Assembly: GCF_963667775.1 (NCBI RefSeq)
Contig: NZ_OY764015.1
Coordinates: 2,469,001-2,533,000 of the forward strand
DNA: 64,000 nt
Direction of reading: 5' to 3'
Source of the DNA: an uncultured Trichococcus sp.
GTDB taxonomy: Bacteria; Bacillota; Bacilli; Lactobacillales; Aerococcaceae
How positions within the stretch are numbered: the first letter of the stretch is position 1; every line of letters starts with the position of its first letter. A program made the translations under genes and the position numbers. This document shows, one piece after another, positions 1-7,698 of the stretch. Under the pieces are notes generated by a model. That model did not search any database. It was not told the DNA's origin and saw only the letters and a list, made by a program, of their open reading frames with translations.

Positions 1-338
1 TGCACGACGGCTCCGTCCTGGAATACAGCCGCATTTCGGATATGACGATCCAACCATGGTCGCCGTTCCAAGCCGGAAACGGCAAAAAAGGCCTGTTCTT
101 CGATCATCCCGATTATCCGGAGCTGAATGAAAAAATCGAAGCGATGGCGGAAGACAAGGGTGTATCCCGCGAAGCGATCGCAATCGCTTGGTTGTTGCGC
201 CATCCGGCCAAAATGCAGCCGATTGTCGGCAGTATGAATCCGGAGCGCATCGCAGCTATCTGTAAAGCTTCCGATGTGGCGTTGAGCCGCACCGAGTGGT
301 ATGATCTTTACAAAGCTGCCGGCAAAAAGTTGCCTTAA
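1..338 (+). CDS. Aldo/keto reductase, C-terminal part (5' end outside window)
   Basis: The frame is open from the first bases of the window (codons from position 3) to TAA at 336-338, so only the last ~112 residues are present. The visible part has the end of the TIM barrel of YdhF-type NADPH-dependent aldo/keto reductases: a beta-strand ending in IQPWSPFQ, then AIAWLLRHP and the cofactor-phosphate-binding stretch PIVGSMNPERI. The catalytic tetrad lies upstream of the window. Expected role: cytosolic reduction of small carbonyl compounds, substrate unknown. The gene ends just before a bidirectional terminator and converges on the ABC-transporter operon. Family assignment is firm; the specific activity is not. 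Confidence 0.85.
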   Translation, partial: HDGSVLEYSRISDMTIQPWSPFQAGNGKKGLFFDHPDYPELNEKIEAMAEDKGVSREAIAIAWLLRHPAKMQPIVGSMNPERIAAICKASDVALSRTEWYDLYKAAGKKLP

Positions 339-362
339 ACAAAGTCAACCTCTGTTAAAGCG

Positions 363-403
363 AAAAAAGAACAAGACTCCATTCGGAATCTTGTTCTTTT
401 TTG
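363..403. terminator. Bidirectional rho-independent terminator
   Basis: An inverted repeat with arms AAAAGAACAAGA and TCTTGTTCTTTT is flanked by A and T runs. It sits between two convergent genes and can serve both. Confidence 0.85.
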
Positions 404-404
404 T

Positions 405-1577
405 TTACGGTTCATAGACAATCCTCTCGAAGTAGAGCATGTCGATTTCTTTGGTATCGCCGAATGAACTGGTTATTTCTCCGCTGTAAAGCATTTCACC
501 GGTCGCGACAGCGAATGCCGCCACTTGCGCATTCCGGGCAGGTTCCAGATAAGATTGTGTCAGTATTGCCTGGTCACCAGAAACAAAAATCTGCCAATCG
601 CTATCGGGCCTGCGTTTCCACTCAGCGGTGCCCTGAAGCGGGATGCTGTCCAACACTTCATCGTTCACAAGGTCAAGAGCTTGGAGCGTCCAATCATCTT
701 CTGATTGATGCAGCTGATAGAAGATGCCGTCCTCGATCGCATACGGCAGGGCATCATTCGAGAAGTCAGCGCTGTTGCTAAGGTCCGTCCATTGCTTCGT
801 GTCCCAGTCGTAGCGCTTGAACGCAATTGAGATAACCGGGGGGACATATTCGGTCGCTTCCAAATCGTTTTCTTCGGTGCGGACCATCACGAAGATACCT
901 TTTTGATCATCCTGCGTCAAGATAGCTGTCGAAATGCTCTGGTAGCCGGAGAGACCTTCAGGCATCTCGAAGACAAAGTGCTCTTCCAAAGAGCCGCTGG
1001 TCGGGTCATAGATTGCGATATCGCTGCCGAGATAATCAGAATAGTTCCCATACCGACTGTATTCGATGATTACTTTACCGTCCAGAAAATAAGTGCGGCT
1101 CACGGAATAATAAGTCTTTTGCGTTTTTTCCGGATAGGCAAGCAGCATTTCCGAAACGCTTCCGCTCGCTTTGTCCAAGATCTCCAACGAAAAGCCTTGA
1201 TTTTCTTCCACTGCATAATACAAGTGGTCTGCCGTCTCTGCGTAATTCCCTGAGAAGGAACGTTTTCCGCGCATAAAGGAACGGTAGTCGGCACGCCATG
1301 CCAGTACGGAGCTATCTGCGTAATCTTGGAAGAATGTGTCCTGGCGTTTCGTTTCGGAATGGCGCAAGCCGGAACGGTCGAAGCTTAGGGTAGTCGTTTT
1401 CCATTGCGAGTGTGCTGTTCCGTAATAGATCAAGCCATCCAAAGCTGCATCGTCACCGGAAGTTGTCTCGATATCGATGCGCAAAGAATCTTCCTTTGCC
1501 CAAAGCGGCTGGGCATAGAACCCCCCGAGAACGACAAGCAGGAGGAGGCTCAGCAATAAAATCGTTTGTTTTCTCAT
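405..1577 (-). CDS. Membrane-anchored extracytoplasmic protein of the YtrA-type ABC operon
   Basis: 390 residues. An N-terminal hydrophobic segment (about residues 5-26) acts as an uncleaved anchor or signal sequence; the rest is polar and rich in Trp/Tyr with repeated short beta-strand-like stretches, so a beta-propeller-like extracytoplasmic domain is possible but unproven. There is no lipobox Cys and no enzyme motif. The start is ATG with an AAGGAGG site 4-5 nt upstream. It is the last gene of a four-gene operon (GntR, ATPase, permease, this gene), 12 nt after the permease, which suggests a role beside that transporter. I do not recognise a characterised homologue. Confidence 0.7.
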   Translation of the reverse strand: MRKQTILLLSLLLLVVLGGFYAQPLWAKEDSLRIDIETTSGDDAALDGLIYYGTAHSQWKTTTLSFDRSGLRHSETKRQDTFFQDYADSSVLAWRADYRSFMRGKRSFSGNYAETADHLYYAVEENQGFSLEILDKASGSVSEMLLAYPEKTQKTYYSVSRTYFLDGKVIIEYSRYGNYSDYLGSDIAIYDPTSGSLEEHFVFEMPEGLSGYQSISTAILTQDDQKGIFVMVRTEENDLEATEYVPPVISIAFKRYDWDTKQWTDLSNSADFSNDALPYAIEDGIFYQLHQSEDDWTLQALDLVNDEVLDSIPLQGTAEWKRRPDSDWQIFVSGDQAILTQSYLEPARNAQVAAFAVATGEMLYSGEITSSFGDTKEIDMLYFERIVYEP

Positions 1578-1589
1578 TTTGTCCTCCTT

Positions 1590-2417
1590 CTATACGCTGA
1601 TGCGTTTTTCAAGCAACCGATAATTGGCCCATGTCCCGGAAAGGAAAAGCATAAGGCTCACGGCAATCGTCACCCAGTACTTCTCTTCCGCATACAAGCC
1701 TGTTGTGAGGCCGGTACGCAGGAAGAGAAGCATAGTGGCAATAAGGCCGATCGCGAGAGCAGTTGCCAAGAATACCCCTTTCCAACGTCCGCTCAAGTGC
1801 ATCAGGATGAACGTGTACGCTAACGTGAGCGCGGTATAGCCGATAGTGTAAAAAAGCAGATAATTGGAAAAGAGACTGGGTAAAGCCAAGGCTAATGGAG
1901 AAGAGCTGGTTGATGCCATCTGCAAAGGAATGTCCTGATAGATGTCCGTAGGAATGAGTCCGGAAAAGACCAGCTCCTCCAGATACAAAAGCCCGATCTG
2001 CCAAACTTGCAGTCCCGTGATCAGGAGCCAAATGGTCGCGAATTTTGCTGCATACACGGCAAAGCGGCTGCCCGGCAGGCTGAGCAAACGGAAAGAGAAG
2101 CGATTTTTTCCAGTCCAATCCTGGTACCAGATAAAGACGGCATAGAAGAGCAGACCGAAGACGGCCGTCATGACCGAAAAGACAAAGAATGAATTGCTTG
2201 TAACAGCCGCGACCGTGAGGTTCCCATAGTCCTGCAGATATTGTTCGGGCATTGCAGCGTAGCCCTGTTGCCGATAATTTTCATATCCATCTTTCCAGAA
2301 ATTGTATTCGTGGAAGACTGCATAAGCCTGTAAAGCCGTCACAAAAGCCAACAGGAAGCCGTAGAACCGTTTTGCGCGATTCCATTCAAATGTCCATAGT
2401 TCCATAAATTTTTTCAT
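1590..2417 (-). CDS. ABC transporter permease (ABC-2 type)
   Basis: 275 residues with about six hydrophobic segments typical of ABC-2-type membrane subunits that pair with a single-domain ATPase. Its ATG overlaps the TGA of the ATPase gene (ATGA), so the two are translationally coupled. Context (YtrA-like repressor, ATPase, extracytoplasmic protein) resembles the Bacillus ytrABCDEF-type systems that respond to cell-wall stress. The transported substrate cannot be read from the sequence. Confidence 0.75.
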   Translation of the reverse strand: MKKFMELWTFEWNRAKRFYGFLLAFVTALQAYAVFHEYNFWKDGYENYRQQGYAAMPEQYLQDYGNLTVAAVTSNSFFVFSVMTAVFGLLFYAVFIWYQDWTGKNRFSFRLLSLPGSRFAVYAAKFATIWLLITGLQVWQIGLLYLEELVFSGLIPTDIYQDIPLQMASTSSSPLALALPSLFSNYLLFYTIGYTALTLAYTFILMHLSGRWKGVFLATALAIGLIATMLLFLRTGLTTGLYAEEKYWVTIAVSLMLFLSGTWANYRLLEKRISV

Positions 2418-3103
2418 GGTTGATACACCTCCCGCATCACATCGATGATTGCCTTGCCTTCGTTTTGGCGGATGTCTTCTGCGTAAAAATCTTTGACGAC
2501 ACGGCCGCTGCGCAGCATCACGATCCGGTCCAACAACATTTCGACTTCATCCATATGATGAGTGGCGATGAGGACGCCCTTGTCCGTCACGAATTTGCTC
2601 GTGAAGACTTCCAGGATATCCTCCCGGGCAAAGACATCGATGCCGGAAAACGGCTCATCCATCAAATAGTAATCCGCATCCAGGGAAAGTCCCAGCAAGA
2701 AACTCACCTTTGCGCTATTCCCTTTGGATAGTTTTTTCAGCTGCAGATCCGGTTCCAGACGGAAAAACGAAAGCAATTCATCCGCTTTTGCGGCATTCCA
2801 ATTCGGGTAGTAGGTAGCCATGAACTGCATCGATTCCGCAATCGTCATCCAACGGGGCATCGTCAGCGAGTCAGGGATATAGGAAATCGTTTCGTACAGT
2901 TGTTGCTGGATGTCCTCCCCATCGATCGTGATCGAACCGTTATTGCGCGGAACCAAGCCCATGATGCAATTCATCAAAGTAGTCTTGCCTGTACCGTTCA
3001 TTCCCGTCAGGCAAGTCACTTCATTTTTTTTGATGGTAAAGCTGACATCTTCCAAAATGGTTCTTTTGCCGTATTTTTTTTCCAGATTCTTGATTTCAAT
3101 CAT
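2414..3103 (-). CDS. ABC transporter ATP-binding protein (YtrB-like)
   Basis: 229 residues, one nucleotide-binding domain. Walker A is GMNGTGKTT (about residues 34-42), the signature is LSKGNSAK rather than LSGGQ, Walker B is YYLMDEPFSGID, followed by the switch His in THHMDE. The LSKG signature is common in YtrB/YhaQ-type exporters. The start ATG overlaps the end of the GntR gene and follows an AAGGAGGTG ribosome-binding site. It energises the neighbouring permease. Confidence 0.88.
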   Translation of the reverse strand: MIEIKNLEKKYGKRTILEDVSFTIKKNEVTCLTGMNGTGKTTLMNCIMGLVPRNNGSITIDGEDIQQQLYETISYIPDSLTMPRWMTIAESMQFMATYYPNWNAAKADELLSFFRLEPDLQLKKLSKGNSAKVSFLLGLSLDADYYLMDEPFSGIDVFAREDILEVFTSKFVTDKGVLIATHHMDEVEMLLDRIVMLRSGRVVKDFYAEDIRQNEGKAIIDVMREVYQP

Positions 3104-3476
3104 TCACATGCACCTCCTTCAAGCGCGTTTTGATCAAATCCAGGACCGCTTCATCTTCCAGTCCGATTGTCCGTACCGTTTCGATGAATGCCTGCAAGGC
3201 CTCGTCCAATAGCTCTTGTCTCAATGTCTGGATCTTCGATTGACTGTCCGTTATTTTGCTGAGAGAATTTCCATCTGTATAAATCAAACCAAGCCCCTCC
3301 ATTTCCTTATAGGCACGCTGTACAGTATTCGGATTCACTTTTAATTGTGTAGCCAATTCCCGGCGCGAGGGTATTTCCTGCCCCGGCTGGAAATCACCGC
3401 TGACGATTTTTTGTTTGTGCATTTCGATAATCTGTTCATAGACCGGACTTCTTTTGTCAAAAATCACTTTTCCCAC
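3096..3476 (-). CDS. GntR-family (YtrA subfamily) transcriptional regulator
   Basis: 126 residues: an N-terminal winged HTH (about residues 10-75, with PSRRELATQLKVNPNTVQRA) and a short helical tail, the short form typical of the YtrA subfamily. The start is GTG at 3476; a second in-frame GTG at 3467 (VIFDKRSPVYEQI) is an alternative. It is the first gene of the ABC operon. Two GTGTATTA...TAATACAC palindromes upstream, one over the -10 box, make it a probable autorepressor released by an unknown envelope-stress signal. Confidence 0.85.
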   Translation of the reverse strand: MGKVIFDKRSPVYEQIIEMHKQKIVSGDFQPGQEIPSRRELATQLKVNPNTVQRAYKEMEGLGLIYTDGNSLSKITDSQSKIQTLRQELLDEALQAFIETVRTIGLEDEAVLDLIKTRLKEVHVND

Positions 3477-3493
3477 CTGCCTTTTCCGATCTC

Positions 3494-3515
3494 GTGTATT
3501 AATTGGTTAATACAC
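3494..3515. promoter_or_regulatory. Palindromic operator 1 of the YtrA-like regulator
   Basis: The half-sites GTGTATTA and TAATACAC are separated by 6 nt, just upstream of the GntR start. An equivalent site lies 46 bp away. GntR/YtrA proteins bind such dyads; assignment to this regulator is inferred from position. Confidence 0.65.
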
Positions 3516-3539
3516 TTAGGGTAAAAAATATATGCATAG

Positions 3540-3572
3540 GTGTATTATATGGGTAATACACTCACAAGTCAA
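3540..3572 (-). promoter_or_regulatory. Promoter of the GntR/ABC operon with overlapping operator 2
   Basis: On the minus strand TTGACT (3572-3567) and TATAAT (3549-3544) are 17 nt apart. A second GTGTATTA-N6-TAATACAC palindrome (3540-3561) covers the -10 box, so a bound repressor would block RNA polymerase. Confidence 0.7.
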
Positions 3573-3735
3573 CCAACATCCTGAAGCGGGTGACTGATCG
3601 CCCGGAAGTCGAGTTCAGTTTGGGATCAGTTTTTCCTGCGGTATTGGTTTGGTTTTTTCTCTATAATGGAGAGGAGTAAGATGATCCTTAGCCGATGGGA
3701 AATAGGGAGAAAATAGGACAGGGGATGAACATGCA

Positions 3736-5253
3736 ATGAAAAAGAAAGTATTTATCACAGGCGCTTCCGGCGGCATGGGGCAGCAAAGCCTGAAGCAGAT
3801 GATCAACGACAGGGATCTGTATGACATCACCATTCTATCCGTTGATTCTCCGAAAGATCGGCAAGCGCTGGAGCCTTATGCTGCCTATAAAGAAGTCACG
3901 ATCCACTACGGGGATCTGTTGGATTACGAATTGGTCAAGGAATGCATCAAAGGGGCGGATCTGATCCTGCATATAGCGGCATTTGTCTCTCCAGCTGCGG
4001 ATTATTATCCGAAAAAAGCGATGGAAATCAACTACGGATCGGTACGGAACATCGTTAAGGCGATTTTTGAAATGGGCCAGGAAGAGCGCACGAAATTGGT
4101 TAATATCGGGACTATCGCAGAAACGGGCGACCGCATGCCGCCGATCCATTGGGGACGAGTCGGTGATCCGATCAAGCCAAGCATATTCGATTACTATGCC
4201 GTCTCCAAGATAGCGGCGGAGCGGCTGGTCATCGAATCCGGATTGAAGTGCTGGGTCAGCTTGCGCCAGACCGGCATCATGGGGCCGGCGATGAGTAAAA
4301 TCGTCGATGCCATCATGTTTCATAATTGTCTCGACAATGTGCTGGAGTATGTATCAGACCGTGATTCCGGAAGGCTGATGGGCAACCTTTGCCGCTACGA
4401 GTTCAACGGAGAACTGCCGGAGCATTTCTGGAACCATGTCTATAACATCGGCGGAGGGGAAGCGTGTCGGGTCAGCACCTATGAAATGTACCAGGTCATT
4501 TACGGCGCAATAGGCTTCAAAAATCTTGACCATATCATCGAGCCGAAGTGGTATGCGACCAGGAACTTTCATGGTCACTATTATTTGGATTCCGACAAAT
4601 TGGAGGACTATCTGCATTTCCGGCAGGACGGAATGGAGTACTTCTACAGATGCTATCTTGAGAATTTGGGGATGCAGGCTACGGCAGCCAAGATTCTGTG
4701 CAGCCTTCCCGGCGGTGAAAAGCTGATGGGAAGCATCATGAAAAAGATGCTGAGGAAGCAGGCCACCAGCGAGCATGGAACGGTGCGCTTCATCGAGGAA
4801 AATGTGGAAGACCACATCGATGCCTACTGGGGCGGCAAGAGCAAATGGGAAAAAATCCCTGCCAAGCTCAGCGCGTGCCAGCATTTCACGGATTGGGACC
4901 ATGTCATAAAGCTGGATCATGGATATGACGAAGAAAAGGAACCGGAACTGCTCGACTTGTATGATGTCAAAGGCGCAGCTGTATTCAGGGGCGGCAGCTG
5001 TCTCTCGACTCAGATGGATGCTGGTGATTGGCAGAAAAAGCTGACTTTCCGCTGTGCATTCGGGCATGTATTCGAGGCGAGCCCCAAGCTGGTGCTTGAA
5101 GCCGGCCATTGGTGCCCGGATTGCGAAAGAAAGAGCTGGAACTATGCCGAACGCGCAAAAATGGATCCTTTTTTTGCCCAAGTCTGGATACCGCTGCATG
5201 ACGAGTCCGAGACGAGGGTGTACCCCAAAGTCGTGACCGAACTGGAAGTGTGA
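3736..5253 (+). CDS. NAD(P)-dependent epimerase/dehydratase (extended SDR) with zinc-ribbon-like C-terminus
   Basis: 505 residues, longer than a normal extended SDR (~310-350). Residues 1-~330 form the Rossmann domain: TGASGGMG at about 8-15 binds NAD(P), and DYYAVSK (~153-159) supplies the catalytic Tyr and Lys. The remaining ~170 residues include C440-x3-H444 and C460-P-x-C463, the pattern of a small zinc ribbon. The reaction cannot be predicted beyond redox or epimerisation of a sugar or polyol-type substrate. An AGGGG site lies 11 nt before the ATG. The gene is monocistronic apart from a tiny downstream reading frame. Confidence 0.8.
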   Translation: MKKKVFITGASGGMGQQSLKQMINDRDLYDITILSVDSPKDRQALEPYAAYKEVTIHYGDLLDYELVKECIKGADLILHIAAFVSPAADYYPKKAMEINYGSVRNIVKAIFEMGQEERTKLVNIGTIAETGDRMPPIHWGRVGDPIKPSIFDYYAVSKIAAERLVIESGLKCWVSLRQTGIMGPAMSKIVDAIMFHNCLDNVLEYVSDRDSGRLMGNLCRYEFNGELPEHFWNHVYNIGGGEACRVSTYEMYQVIYGAIGFKNLDHIIEPKWYATRNFHGHYYLDSDKLEDYLHFRQDGMEYFYRCYLENLGMQATAAKILCSLPGGEKLMGSIMKKMLRKQATSEHGTVRFIEENVEDHIDAYWGGKSKWEKIPAKLSACQHFTDWDHVIKLDHGYDEEKEPELLDLYDVKGAAVFRGGSCLSTQMDAGDWQKKLTFRCAFGHVFEASPKLVLEAGHWCPDCERKSWNYAERAKMDPFFAQVWIPLHDESETRVYPKVVTELEV

Positions 5254-5277
5254 TACGAGTTCGGGAGGAGAATCGTG

Positions 5278-5346
5278 ATGAATAAACTGTTGTATCTGTT
5301 CCAAAGCCCTAGCCTGGATTCCATCACAATTAATGGAAATAAGTAG
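5278..5346 (+). CDS. Possible 22-residue small protein or gene remnant
   Basis: ATG at 5278 follows a strong GGGAGGAG site at 7-nt spacing and reads MNKLLYLFQSPSLDSITING plus two residues before TAG. It starts 25 nt after the SDR stop, as a second operon gene would. The peptide has no recognisable motif; it may be the truncated start of a lost gene. Confidence 0.35.
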   Translation: MNKLLYLFQSPSLDSITINGNK

Positions 5347-5416
5347 TCGCTGTTTGATGGAACGGGCAAAATAGGCCTCCTAAAGAACTGATCAGGCCCA
5401 AATGAATGATTGTATG

Positions 5417-6178
5417 TCAAAACGAAGAGTCTGCAGTCTCGGCAGTCGTATCCAGGGAATCAAAATCAGGCGCAGTCTTCAATTTTTGGGCTTGATCATA
5501 CAGATCGAACTCGCCGGTCAGTTCCGTCGTGACGGTCGTTTTTTGGTCCGGATGAATGGCTGTGGAACGGTAATGGAAATCGGTCAGATAGAAGCTTTCG
5601 GCGTCCAAATGGATAACGATCTTGTAATCGGTCAGTTCCGTCGGCAGGGTTTGGAACAGGTAGTTGATCTCTTTGTTCAACGCATCATCGCTGCCGGAAA
5701 AGCTCAGCAAATACGTGTCCCCTTCCAGTTCGAGGGTGCCGTATGCTTCGATGATTTGGCTCAGTTCGATGAACTTCTCCAGCGGATAGACCTGCAGGCT
5801 GGCCAACGGGACATCGGGTGTGGCATAAGCGGTCCAATCGGCATCGTCGGTCCGGACATAGCCCACTTCAGGGGTCACGTAGAATTCGGATTTGGTTGCG
5901 GGATAGTTGCTGTTTTTGTCGATCCGTTTTCCGTAACCGGTCTTTTCTTCCGGGAACAGTGTCGCGTCAGCGGTTGTGTACTGCTCGTTCACGGTTGTTA
6001 CGCCATTCAGATCCTCTTTGGTGGTTGTTGTACTGAAAGCGACGAACTGGTGGTAGCTCTCGAGGTCGGCGGAACGGTTGACCAGGTTCTGTAGGACTTC
6101 TTCCCCAGGCAGTGGGGTCGCGCAGGCGGAAAGCAGGAAGAGCGGAAAGAGCAGCGCGGAAAGGATGGTTTTTTTCAA
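5417..6178 (-). CDS. Putative lipoprotein (DUF6612/LppX-like)
   Basis: 253 residues from the TTG at 6178, which lies 8 nt after a GGAGG site; a further in-frame TTG at 6193 overlaps that site and is less likely. A signal peptide ends in the lipobox LLSAC near residue 18, so it is a lipid-anchored extracytoplasmic protein. The body is beta-strand-rich and resembles the LolA/LppX-like fold of small Gram-positive lipoproteins (DUF6612-type), with no enzymatic motif. It is divergent from the AraC regulator and probably monocistronic. Function unknown. Confidence 0.65.
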   Translation of the reverse strand: MKKTILSALLFPLFLLSACATPLPGEEVLQNLVNRSADLESYHQFVAFSTTTTKEDLNGVTTVNEQYTTADATLFPEEKTGYGKRIDKNSNYPATKSEFYVTPEVGYVRTDDADWTAYATPDVPLASLQVYPLEKFIELSQIIEAYGTLELEGDTYLLSFSGSDDALNKEINYLFQTLPTELTDYKIVIHLDAESFYLTDFHYRSTAIHPDQKTTVTTELTGEFDLYDQAQKLKTAPDFDSLDTTAETADSSF

Positions 6179-6330
6179 GGATGGTGCCTCCAAATCTATA
6201 GTAAAGGTATGGGATTATTCAGGTTTTTAGGGACTCAATGATTCAGCCCGGCTTTTCCCATTGTACAAAACAATCGCTGAATGCGAAAGGACGGATTTTT
6301 ATCAAGAGAGTTGTTGGGGCAAGTAGGGGT

Positions 6331-6359
6331 TTGCCATTGCCGAAGGGGCCTCCTATAAT
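6331..6359 (+). promoter_or_regulatory. Promoter of the AraC-family regulator
   Basis: TTGCCA and TATAAT are separated by 17 nt, about 40 nt before the regulator start. Confidence 0.65.
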
Positions 6360-6400
6360 GGGAGTAACAGAAAAAATAATAATGGACCGAGGTGATGGAA

Positions 6401-7237
6401 ATGGATGAGGATTTTTTCAAGGAAGAAATCTATTATAAGGACCTTTACTACACGACCAAAGGCAAAGAGCAGTGCGCGCCCAACCACAGTTTCGGGCCGA
6501 CCGTCCGGGAATATTTTTTGATCCATATCATCATGAAGGGAAAGGGCTACTTCGAGATCGGCAACAGCCGCTTCAACCTGAAAGAAGGCCAGTTCTTCAT
6601 CATCTATCCGAACGTGATGACCTATTATCAAGCCGATGAAGAGGATCCTTGGGAATATTACTGGATCGGCATGAGGGGCGAGCATCTGGAGGCGTTGCTG
6701 ACGGCCATCGGTTTCCAGGTTTCGCATCCGGTGGGGAACGTGAAGAACTTCGGGCAAGTGAAGGCGATGCTCCAGGAAATCATGGCGGCCAACCCGTTCG
6801 ATACGTTGTCCCGGCTGCGTCTGCAAGGGCAGCTGTACCTCTTTTTGAGCATGCTCGCACATGACTTGGACGGCACCGAAATCAAACAGATCGAGAAAAT
6901 CAACAAAGGTGTCGAGTACACGAAAAGGGCCATCGAAATCATCAAAGACAGGTATCAGGACAGCGAATTTCTGATCGGTGACATCAGCCGGGAATTGTCA
7001 CTGAACGACTCCTATTTGACCGCCGTCTTCCATAAAACGACAAACCGGACACCGCATGAATATCTGATCGATTTCCGCATCCAGAAAAGCCGGGAGTACC
7101 TGGAAACGACGGACCTCAGCATCGCTGAAATCGCCGAAAAGGTCGGCTATCAGAATCCTTTGAGTTTCACGCGCATCTTCAAGAGCAAGATGCAGCTGTC
7201 CCCGAGGGCTTACGTCAAGAAAGTAAAAACAAAATAA
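6401..7237 (+). CDS. msmR: AraC-family transcriptional regulator (MsmR/RafR-like)
   Basis: About 278 residues. The N-terminal half is a cupin-like sugar-sensing domain (FNLKEGQFFIIYPNV); the C-terminal ~100 residues hold two HTH motifs of the AraC/XylS type (DISRELSLNDSYLTAVF and SIAEIAEKVGYQNPLSFTRI). Starts at 6392 (GTG), 6395 and 6401 are in frame; 6401 is preferred because CGAGG lies 8 nt upstream. In streptococci an AraC-type MsmR activates the multiple-sugar operon, and here the next genes are msmEFG-gtfA-aga, so this protein is the likely alpha-galactoside activator. The symbol rests on that context. Confidence 0.82.
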   Translation: MDEDFFKEEIYYKDLYYTTKGKEQCAPNHSFGPTVREYFLIHIIMKGKGYFEIGNSRFNLKEGQFFIIYPNVMTYYQADEEDPWEYYWIGMRGEHLEALLTAIGFQVSHPVGNVKNFGQVKAMLQEIMAANPFDTLSRLRLQGQLYLFLSMLAHDLDGTEIKQIEKINKGVEYTKRAIEIIKDRYQDSEFLIGDISRELSLNDSYLTAVFHKTTNRTPHEYLIDFRIQKSREYLETTDLSIAEIAEKVGYQNPLSFTRIFKSKMQLSPRAYVKKVKTK

Positions 7238-7257
7238 GCCAATCAGGTGTTTCAGTC

Positions 7258-7320
7258 GAAAAAAGGCCTGGCCGCTTGGAACCGTTGTTGCATCGGTTCC
7301 GGGTAGGTCCGGCCTTTTCT
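7258..7320 (+). terminator. Terminator after the AraC regulator
   Basis: AAAAAGGCCTGGCC and GGTCCGGCCTTTTCT form a long stem followed by T residues. Confidence 0.75.
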
Positions 7321-7371
7321 CGTTTATTCGGCATCCAACATTTTGACTGATATTAAAAACATCGCACTATA

Positions 7372-7398
7372 TGGAATGCGCTTTCAAGTGCCTATAAT
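7372..7398 (+). promoter_or_regulatory. msmE promoter with upstream motif shared with msmK
   Basis: TGGAATGCGCTTTCAA (7372-7387) overlaps where a -35 box should lie, and TATAAT follows at 7393-7398. There is no good -35 hexamer, as expected for an activator-dependent promoter. The same motif with one change occurs before msmK. It could bind the AraC regulator, or CcpA, since its TGAAAGCG half resembles a cre site. If this is the start region, msmE has a ~290-nt leader, in which I see only a small stem (7524-7546) and the operators below. Confidence 0.5.
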
Positions 7399-7581
7399 TT
7401 AAAACAAGTCAGCTTACCAAAAACGAAAGGAGTTGGAAAGCCGGGAAGGGCTGATCTATAGCTCGGTACCCGTATAGTCTTTATCGATAGCTATTTAAAA
7501 TCAACAAAAATGTATGTTTTTGTATGGCTGAATATCTATCAGCCATCTGCTGTATTTGGTATTATTAAGACATCAAAACAA

Positions 7582-7593
7582 GTAAACGTTTAC
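7582..7593. promoter_or_regulatory. LacI-family-type palindrome upstream of msmE
   Basis: GTAAACGTTTAC is a perfect 12-bp palindrome with the central CG typical of LacI/GalR/CcpA operators. A related GAACGTTTACAAA sequence lies upstream of msmK. A second palindrome, CATGTCACATG, is at 7612-7622. No LacI-family gene is in the window, so the binding protein would be encoded elsewhere. Confidence 0.5.
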
Positions 7594-7698
7594 AAATCGA
7601 TTGTTTTTGAACATGTCACATGTGTTTGCTCAGGTGATTGGAAGTTCCTTTGTTTCCGACTATACAATATTATTGATTAAAGAAAAGGTGGAGAAGAG

